Source: Panulirus ornatus
Lineage: Eukaryota > Arthropoda > Malacostraca > Decapoda > Palinuridae
Direction of reading: 5' to 3'
NCBI RefSeq assembly: GCF_036320965.1
Contig: NC_092276.1
Span: 6,818,282 to 6,882,281 of the forward strand
Length of the DNA: 64,000 bases
The notes beneath the pieces are model-generated. The model was not told the DNA's origin. It ran no database searches and was given only the letters and a program-made list of their open reading frames with translations. Below, piece by piece: positions 56,926 through 64,000 of the stretch. A program made the position numbers and the translations under genes. How positions within the stretch are numbered: position 1 is the first letter of the stretch; every line of letters starts with the position of its first letter.

Positions 56926-57730
56926 TATTTCATTACTTACTCGATCAAACCACCTCACACCACATATTGTCCTCAAACATCTCATTTCCAACACATCCAC
57001 CCTCCTCCACACAACCCTATCTATTGCTCATGCCTCACAACCATATAACATTGTTAGAACCACTATTCCTTCAAACATACCCACTTTTGCTTTCCGAGAT
57101 TTTGCCTTCCATACATTCTTCAACTCTCCCAGAACCTTCGCCCTCTCCCCCACCCTGTGATGCACTTCCGCTTCCATGGTTCCATCCGCTGCCTAATCCA
57201 CTCCCAGATATCTAAAACAACACTTCCTCCGGTTTTTCTCCATTCAAACTTACCTCCTAATTTATTTGTCCCTCAACCCTACTGAACCTATTAACTTTGC
57301 TCTTATTCACATTTACTCTTGGCTTTCTTCTTTCACACACTTTACCAAACTCAGTCACCAACTTCTGCAGTTTCTCACCTGAATCAGCCACCAGTGCTGT
57401 ATCTTCAGTGAACAACAACTGACTCATTTCCTAAGCCCTCTCATCCCCAACAGACTGCATACTTGCCCCTCTCTCCAAAATTTTACATTCACCTCCCTAA
57501 CAACCCCATCCATAAACAAATTAAACAACAATGGAGACATCATGCATCCCTGCTGCAAACTGACATTCACTGGGAACCAATCACTTTCCTCTCTTCCTAC
57601 TCGTACACATGCCTTACATCCTCGATAAAAGCTTTTCACACCCTCTAGCAACTCACCTCCCACACCATATATTCTTAATACCTTCCACAGAGCATCTCTA
57701 TCAACTCTTATCATATGTCTTATCCAGATC
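56926..57730 (-). mobile_element. LINE-A RT fragment, minus strand
   Basis: Sense runs from the RVDRDALWKVLRIYGVGGEL coding segment (57730) down to the DRVSNE region at 56930, where it meets the plus-strand copy tail to interior. The FADD region reads LLFTEDTALVAD, so the catalytic motif is altered. Confidence 0.78.
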
Positions 57731-57829
57731 CATGATAATATTATTATTATTATTATACTTGATCGCCATCTCCTGTGTCAGCAAGGTAATGCCGGGAAAC
57801 AAATGAAGAAAGACCCATCCACTGATACA
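57731..57829 (-). mobile_element. SINE-A/LINE-A tail fragment
   Basis: About 85 bp starting TATTATTATTATACTTGATCG, with CATCTCCTGTGTCAGCAAGG; a tail-only remnant at the junction with the PLE. Confidence 0.55.
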
Positions 57830-58278
57830 CACCAAGAATCTTTTAGTTCCCCCTTTTATTAATAATTGTACTTTACTTCCCATGTTGCTTAATTCCTTTA
57901 ATGTAAATGTTGCCTTCAGCAACAATAATACTACAAAGAATATCTTAATCAGGAATTCACCAGAAAATTCTCCTGGGTCCATCTATAAAGTGCCATGTAG
58001 AATTGTGATGAGTTTTATGTTGGGCAAACTGGTAAGGATCTTTCTGTTAGACTTATGCAACATAAATATAGTATAAGAATGGGACAAGAATCAAATGCCT
58101 TGTTTAATCACGTTAAAACCTATGATCATTGTATTGACTGGAGTAATGCCATCTCAGTTATTAACTCTAACTCTATTACCACGAGAAATATCATAGAATC
58201 TTCTATTATTAAATACACAAAGAATTATAATCAACATTGGTGATGATCTATACAAAGTAGATAACTGTTTTGTTGATA
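57830..58278 (+). mobile_element. Penelope-like element, left part (second locus)
   Basis: Diverged PLE coding sequence. Reads NSFNVNVAFSNNNTTKNILI, then IYKVPCRIVMSFMLGKL with a frameshift where the GIY-YIG second motif lies, then MQHKYSIRMGQESNALFNHV. It is cut by a LINE-A at 58279, after TGATA. Confidence 0.82.
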
Positions 58279-60922
58279 TATATTTATTTATTTTGCTTTG
58301 TCGCTGTCTCCCACATTAGCGAGGTAGCGCAAGGAAACAGACGAAAGAATGGCCCAACCCACCCACACACACATGTATATACATACATGTCCACACATGC
58401 AAATATACATACCTATACATCTCAATGTACACATATATATATACACACACAGACATATACATATATACACATGTACATAATTCATAGTCTGCCTTTATTT
58501 ATTCCCATCGCCACCCCGCCACACATGGAATAACAACCTCCTCCCCCCTCATGTGTGCGAGGTAGCGCTAGGAAAAGACAACAAAGGCCACATTCGTTCA
58601 CACTCAGTCTCTAGCTGTCATGTAATAATGCACTGAAACCACAGCTCCCTTTCCACATCCAAGCCCCACAGAACTTTCCATGGTTTACCCCAGACGCTTC
58701 ACATGCCCTGGTTCAATCCATTGACAGCACGTCGACCCTGGTATACCACATCGTTCCAATTCACTCTATTCCTTGCACGCCCTTCACCCTCCTGCATGTT
58801 CAGGCCCCGATCACTCAAAATCCCCCTCACTCCATCCCTCCACCCCCAATCTGGTCTCCCACCTCTCCTCGTTCCCTCCACCTCTGACACACACATCCTC
58901 TAGGTCAATCCCCCCCCCACTTACCCCCTCCACATGACCAAACCACCCCAAAACACCCTCTTCTGCTCTCTCAACCACACTCCCCCTATTTCCACACATC
59001 TCTCCCACCCCCACAGCACTTACTCGATCAAACCACCTCACACAACATATTGTCCTCAAACATCTCGCTTCCAGCACATCCACCCTCCTTCGCACAACTC
59101 TATCCATAGCCCACGCCTCGCAACCATACAACATTGTTGGAACCACTATTCCCTCAAACACACCCATTCCTGCTTTCCAAGATAATGCTCTCGACTTTCA
59201 AACATTCTTCAAGGCTCCCAAAATTTTCGCCCCCTCCCCCACCCTATGATTCACCTCCGCTTCCATGGTTCCATCCGCTGCCAGATCCACTCCCAGATAT
59301 CTAAAACACTTTACTTCCTCCAGTTTTTCTCCATTCAAACTTACCTCCCAATTGACTTGACTCTCAACCCTACTGTACCTAAATAACCTTGCTCTTATTC
59401 ACATTTACTCTTAACTTTCTTCTTTCACACACTTTACCAAACTCAGTCACCAGCTTCTGCAGTTTCTCACAAGGATCAGCCACCAGCGCTGTATCATCAG
59501 CGAACAACAACTGACTCATTTCCCAAGCTCTCTCATCCCCAACTGACTGCATACTTGCCCCTCTTTCCAAAACTCTTGCATTCACCTCCCTAACAACCCC
59601 ATCCATAAACAAATTAAACAACCATGGAGACATCACACACCCCCACCGCAAACCTACGCTTACTGAGAACCAATCACCCTCCCCTCCCCCCACACGCACA
59701 CATGCCCCACATCCCCGACAAAAACCCCTCACCGCCCCTAACAGCTTGCCTCCCACACCACATACTCTTAATACCTTCTACACAGCATCTCCATCAACTC
59801 TCTCATATGCCTTCTCCAGATCCACAAACAAATCCACTTGCCCTTCCAAACATTTCTCACATACATTCTTCAAAGCAAACACCTGATCCACACATCCTCC
59901 ATCACCTTCGAAACCACACTGTTCTTCCCCAATCTGACGCTCTGTACATGCCCCCACCCTCCCAATCAACACCCTCCCATACCACTTACCAGGAACACTC
60001 AACAAACTTATACCTCGGTAATTTGAGCACTCACCCTTATCTCCTCCGCCCCCGCACAACGGCACCATGCAAGCACTCCACCAATCCTCAGGCACCTCAC
60101 CATGAATCACACATACACCAAACAACCTCACCAACCAGTCAACAACATAGTCACCCCCTCTTTAATAAATTCCACTGCAATACCATCCAAACCCGCTGCC
60201 CCGCCGGCTTCCATCCTCCACAAAGCCCCCACTACCTCTTCTCCGTTTACCAAATCACCCACCCTAACCCTCTCACCCTGCACACCACCTCGATCAAAAC
60301 ACCCTATATCTGCCACTCCATCATCAAACACACCCAACAAACCCTCAAAATACCCACTCCATCCCCTTCCCACACCACCACTACCCGTTACCACCCCCCC
60401 CCCCCAGCTCCCACCTGCTCCCCCGTCCTACGCACCTTACTTACCTCCCTCCAAAACATCTTCCCACTTTCCCCAAAACTCAATGATACCCCCCCACCCC
60501 AACTCTCATTTGCCCCCTTTTTCACCTCTTGCACCCTTCTCCCGACCTCCTGCCTCCCTCTTTTATACATCTCCCACTCATTTGCACTTTCCCCCCGCAT
60601 AAACCGTCCAAAAGCCTGTCCCTTCTCTTTCACCAACAATCCCCCCCCCCCCAATCAACCCACCTCCCATGCCACAAGCATCCCCTGGGCAAGCCATCAC
60701 TTATTCCCTAAATACATCCCATTCCTCCCCCACTCCCCTTACCTCCTTTGTTCTCACCTTTTTCCATTCTGTACTCAGTCTCTCCTGGTACTTCCTCACA
60801 CAAGTCTCCTTCCCAAGCTCACTTACTCTCGCCACTCTCTTCACCCCAACATTCTCTCTTCTTTTCTGAAAACCCCTACAAATCTTCACCTTTGCCTCCA
60901 CAAGATAGTGATCAGACATCCC
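58279..60922 (-). mobile_element. LINE-A inserted in PLE, A-to-G hypermutated
   Basis: Minus-strand LINE-A of 2.64 kb, flanked by TGATA at 58274-58278 and 60923-60927, with PLE sequence resuming on the right. The sense starts at the MSDHYLVEAKVKICRGFQKR end of the endonuclease and runs through linker, RT, C-terminus and 3' UTR. Two blocks (about 58815-59215 and 59640-60905) carry dense A-to-G changes on the sense strand, e.g. CRGCGACVRVGGGEGDWF for YRGCKACVRVGREESDWF. The 3' UTR and the FADD region are nearly normal. Confidence 0.9.
59379..60905 (-). pseudogene. Hypermutated LINE-A linker and reverse transcriptase
   Basis: Open pieces at 59379-59756 (VMSPWLFNLFMDGVV, LLFADDTALVAD), 59778-60134 (RGISLLSVPGKWYGRVLIGR), 60128-60394 (AAGLDGIAVEFIK), 60388-60654 and 60701-60919. 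Substitutions relative to young copies are mainly those made by A-to-G: Lys to Arg, Glu or Gly, Arg to Gly, Asn to Ser or Gly, Ser to Gly, Tyr to Cys. Small deletions and frameshifts separate the pieces. Confidence 0.85.
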
Positions 60923-61138
60923 TGATAAAATTTGTAAAATGATAAGATTATGATACGCTCGTTGTCTGTCTTGGACAATCGCATGTTTACCATATGGCGT
61001 CCTAGCTACGTCTCTTCCTTGTATATCAACGGACTATTATATTTCTCTCTTGTGTCTCCCCTGATGATGTGATTATTACACGAAAGTGCACTTGGGAACT
61101 TATCGTGTTTCATTTTCCCTGTGGACTCATAGGAATAC
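60923..61138 (+). mobile_element. Penelope-like element, right part (second locus)
   Basis: Resumes with TGATAAAATTTGTAAAATGA, the end of the coding region, then the PLE 3' region, about 90 percent like 19490-19683 by eye. Confidence 0.85.
61057..61097 (+). ncRNA. Candidate hammerhead ribozyme (second PLE locus)
   Basis: CTGATGA at 61061-61067, GAAA at 61082-61085, GTGCAC at 61086-61091, TT then GGGA at 61094-61097, TCCC at 61057-61060. The 41-nt motif is unchanged although bases on both sides differ from the other copies. Confidence 0.7.
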
Positions 61139-61430
61139 ATATACATATATACAAATGAGCATATTCATACTTGCCTTCATTCATTCTTGGTGCCACCCCA
61201 CCCCACAGGCAACAACATCGCTGTAACACCAGGAAAACAGACAAAAATAGGCAATATTCTTTAACACTTAGTCTCTAGCTGTCATGTGTATTGCACTGAA
61301 ACTACAGCTCCCTATCCACATCCAGGCTCCAGAAACCTTTCCATGGTTTACCCCAGATGTTTCACATGTCCTGGTTCAGTCCACTGACAGCATATCAACC
61401 CCGGTTTACCACACTGTTCCAATTCAGTTG
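61139..61430 (-). mobile_element. LINE-A 3' end, old
   Basis: Minus-strand long 3' UTR remnant plus the last codons of the ORF (VNRGDMLSVDLNQDM-like), ending near ACACTGTTCCAATTC. Followed by about 50 bp of unassigned sequence. Confidence 0.7.
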
Positions 61431-61479
61431 GATTTAAATGACTGCTGTCAGTAGGTTAACCCCCTGGAGTAGGGGAAAT

Positions 61480-63797
61480 ATCCCTGGGATAGAAGAAAAG
61501 TAATTTTACCTTTATTTTCCCTGTAAGTCATAGAAGGTGATTAAATGGGGTGAAAGTGGGAAACAGGAAACTCTCCTTGTATCTTAGTCTCCAAAAGATG
61601 GAACAAAAGAAGGAGCTAAGCAGGGAGAGCTCATTCTCCTCAAAGGCTCAAACTGGGGTGTCTAAATGTGTGTTGATGTAAACATATGAGAAGAAAGAAG
61701 AGATAGATAACATGTTTGAGGAAAGAAACCTTAGTGATCTGGCTGTGAGTGAAACAAACCTCATGGGTAAAGGGGAAGAATGGTTAGGAAATGTCTTAGG
61801 AGTAAAGTCAAGGATTGATGAGAACAAGAGTTAAGGGAGTTGTAAGAGTGTAAGGAAGTGAATTCTAGACTGATAAGGGTAGAATTGAAAGTGGATTGTG
61901 AAAGATGGGTAATTATTAGTGCTTAAGCACCTGGCCATAAGAAGAAAAATCAAGAAAGGCAAGTCTTTTGGGAGTACCTCAATAATGTGTCAGCAGTTCT
62001 GATGCAAAAGACTGGGTATTAGGGATGGGTAATGTCAATGCAAAGGTGACTGATGTGGCAGTTGAGGGTATAATTGAAGGGCATGGGATATTCAGGTTTG
62101 TGAGCAGAAATGGTGAACAGCTTGTGAACATGTGTGATGAAAAAGGACTAGTGACTGGGAATACCTGGTTTAAAAAGGTATACATACATGTATACATATG
62201 TGAGTAGGAGAAATGGTCAGCTGGCATGACTGGATGACATATTAATTGATATGTGTGTAAAAAAAGAGACTTGGATATAAATGTGCATAGAGAGGCAGCT
62301 GGTGGGATGTCAGGTCACTATCTTGAGAGGCAAGGGTGAAGATTTTTAGAGGTTTTAGGGAACAAGGAAACAATGTCAGAGAGAAGCGAGCAGTGAAAGT
62401 AAGTGAGCATGTAAAAAATGACGTGTGAAGAAATACCAGGAGAGATTGGGTGTAGAATGACAAATGGAGAGAGTAAATAAAGCAAGGGGAGTGGGTAAGG
62501 GATGAGAAGTATTTAGGGAAGCAGTGCTGGCATGTGTGAAATATGAATGTGGCATGCAAAAGGTGGGAGGTGGGCAGATTAGAAAGGGTAAAGATGGGGG
62601 GATGAAGAGAAAGCAGCAGAAGGTCAAGTGGAAGGTGCAAGGTTTGAAAAAGAGGGTAAAAACAAGGGCTAAAGTGAGCAAGTATCAGTGAACTTTAGGG
62701 AGAATAAGAGATCACTTTGGAAGGAGGTTAATAATATGTATGGGAGTGAGCAAGTATCAGTAAATTTACTTTAAGGAGCATTAGATATTTTGGAAGGAGA
62801 TGATAATATGCATAAAACAAGAGAACAAAAGGAATATTGGTGAATGGGGCAAAAGGGATGTGGTAACCACTGGTGATGAAGTGAGGAGTTGGAATGAGTA
62901 TTTTGAAGGACTGCTGACTGTGTTAGATGACAGGGTGGCAGATGGTGATGAAGTGAGGAGTTGGAATGAGTATTGTGAAGGACTGCTGACTGTGTTAGAT
63001 GACAGGGTGGCAGATGTTGGGTGTCTGGGTTGGGGTGATATGCAAAGTGAAAGAGTCATGGAGAGTGGTCTGGTGAAAGCCGTACTTAGGATGAAAGGTG
63101 ACAAGGCAGCTGGAGTGGATGGTATTGCAGATGAATTTATTAAGAAATGGGGTCATTGTGTTGTTCATTGGTTAGCATTTTCAATGTATGTATAGATCAT
63201 GGTGAGTTGCGTGAGGACTGGCAGAATGCATGTACAATGCCAGTGTTATAAAGGCACGGGGGATAAAGGTAAGTGTTCAAACTAATGAGGCATTAATTTT
63301 CCTGTGTACCTGATAAGTTGTATGGGATGGTATTGATAAAAAGGGTGAAGGCATGTATAGGCATTAGATTGGGAAGGAATAGTATGGTATCAGGAGTGGT
63401 GAAGGACGTGTTGATTAGGTGACTGCTTTGAAGAATGTGTGTGAGATATACTTAAGAGAAATGGAATGATTTGCATGTGGTATTTATGGATCTGGAGAGA
63501 GCTTATGATAGGACTGACATAGATGCCTTATGGAAGATCTAAAGAATACATGGTCTGGATAAAATGCTGCTAGAAACAGTTTTTATCAAAGGTGTAAGGC
63601 ATGTTTACAAGTAAGAAGAGAAGAAAGTGAATGGTTCTATGTGAAGGTTGGTATGGATTGGTAGGTGAGAGAGGTAAATGTGAGTCTTGGAGAGAGAGGG
63701 GGTGATTGTACAGTCTGTTGAAGATTAGAGGACTTGGGAAGTGCATCAGTTGTTGTTTGCTGATGATATAGCACTGGTGGCAGATTAGAGTGTGAAA
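61480..63797 (+). mobile_element. LINE-A with 5' end, endonuclease and RT, decayed
   Basis: The only copy showing the order of all parts. The 5' UTR (61480-61655) aligns with the SINE-A head and with 8463-8640. The APE endonuclease (about 61656-62400) shows LAVSETNLMGKGEEW, a catalytic-Glu-type block, GNVNAKVTDVAVEGI, GLVTGNTWFKK and SGHYLERQG, where the catalytic SDH is SGH. The linker follows, then the RT from RMKGDKAAGVDGIADEFIKK (63090) to LLFADDIALVAD (about 63750-63786). It is broken by many frameshifts and cut at 63797 by a minus-strand LINE-A tail. Confidence 0.75.
62872..63015 (+). repeat. 72-bp tandem duplication inside LINE-A linker
   Basis: Bases 62872-62943 and 62944-63015 are the same 72-bp unit with one difference noticed (TATTTTGAAG versus TATTGTGAAG). 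It codes for DEVRSWNEYFEGLLTVLDD and keeps the frame. Confidence 0.9.
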
Positions 63798-64000
63798 CTG
63801 TCACCCTACCCCACAAGAAACAGCACTGCCACCCCCTATGTCAGCAAAGTAGCACCAGGAAACAGACAAAGAAAGGCCACGTCCATTCACATTCATACAT
63901 GAGCTGTCATCCACATCCAGGCCCCACAGACCTTCCCAGAGTTTACAGTGAACGTTCACATGCCCTGGTTCAGTCCATTGATAACACAATGACCTCAGTA
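63798..64000 (-). mobile_element. LINE-A 3' end, old, runs off window
   Basis: Minus-strand 3' UTR (CAGCAAAGTAGCACCAGGAA, ACATCCAGGCCCCACAGACC) and the first bases of the coding end (CCTGGTTCAGTCCATTGATA). Confidence 0.75.

Overview
The window is eukaryotic nuclear DNA made almost entirely of interspersed repeats. There are no operons, ribosome-binding sites or prokaryotic genes. The repeat set (an APE-type LINE with a short SINE-like partner, a GIY-YIG Penelope-like element, a Tigger-like DNA transposon and long (AT)n arrays) suggests an arthropod, and from memory most likely a decapod crustacean. That assignment is inference; no database was consulted.

Names used here are mine. LINE-A is the dominant family: one ORF with an APE endonuclease, a linker, a reverse transcriptase (RT) with an FADD motif and a C-terminal region rich in W, R and K, followed by a 3' UTR whose last ~35 nt read roughly GCTACCTCGC...GGGAGACAGCGACAAAG. 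LINE-B is a second, older LINE. SINE-A is a ~240-bp element whose head matches the LINE-A 5' UTR and whose tail matches the LINE-A 3' end. PLE is a Penelope-like element with a GIY-YIG nuclease and a candidate hammerhead ribozyme. Repeat-C is an unclassified dispersed repeat of ~350 bp.

Layout. Bases 1-8740 hold old LINE-A fragments on both strands, two SINE-A copies and some unassigned DNA. About 8740-31610 (copy 1) and 31611-52840 (copy 2) are two near-identical units in tandem; the LINE at the junction is a hybrid of the LINEs at the two outer ends. In each unit a Tigger-like transposon (12714-28699; 35647-49927) has been split by about 14-16 kb of nested LINE-A, SINE-A, PLE and (AT)n sequence. 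Bases 53451-64000 hold further LINE-A fragments, a plausible host coding exon on the minus strand (55876-56133), a second PLE split by a LINE-A copy that carries a dense A-to-G substitution signature, and a decayed LINE-A that shows the family's overall order of domains.

How the parts relate. LINE-A supplies the only RT that could have moved SINE-A, since the two share 3' ends; target-site duplications around LINE-A and SINE-A inside the Tigger-like element support this. Every LINE-A RT copy seen is truncated or broken. The PLE ORFs are intact only for the C-terminal part. The first 4 kb of copy 2 carries many one- and two-base indels relative to copy 1, whereas the rest is nearly identical, so the tandem duplication may be partly or wholly an assembly or haplotype artefact.
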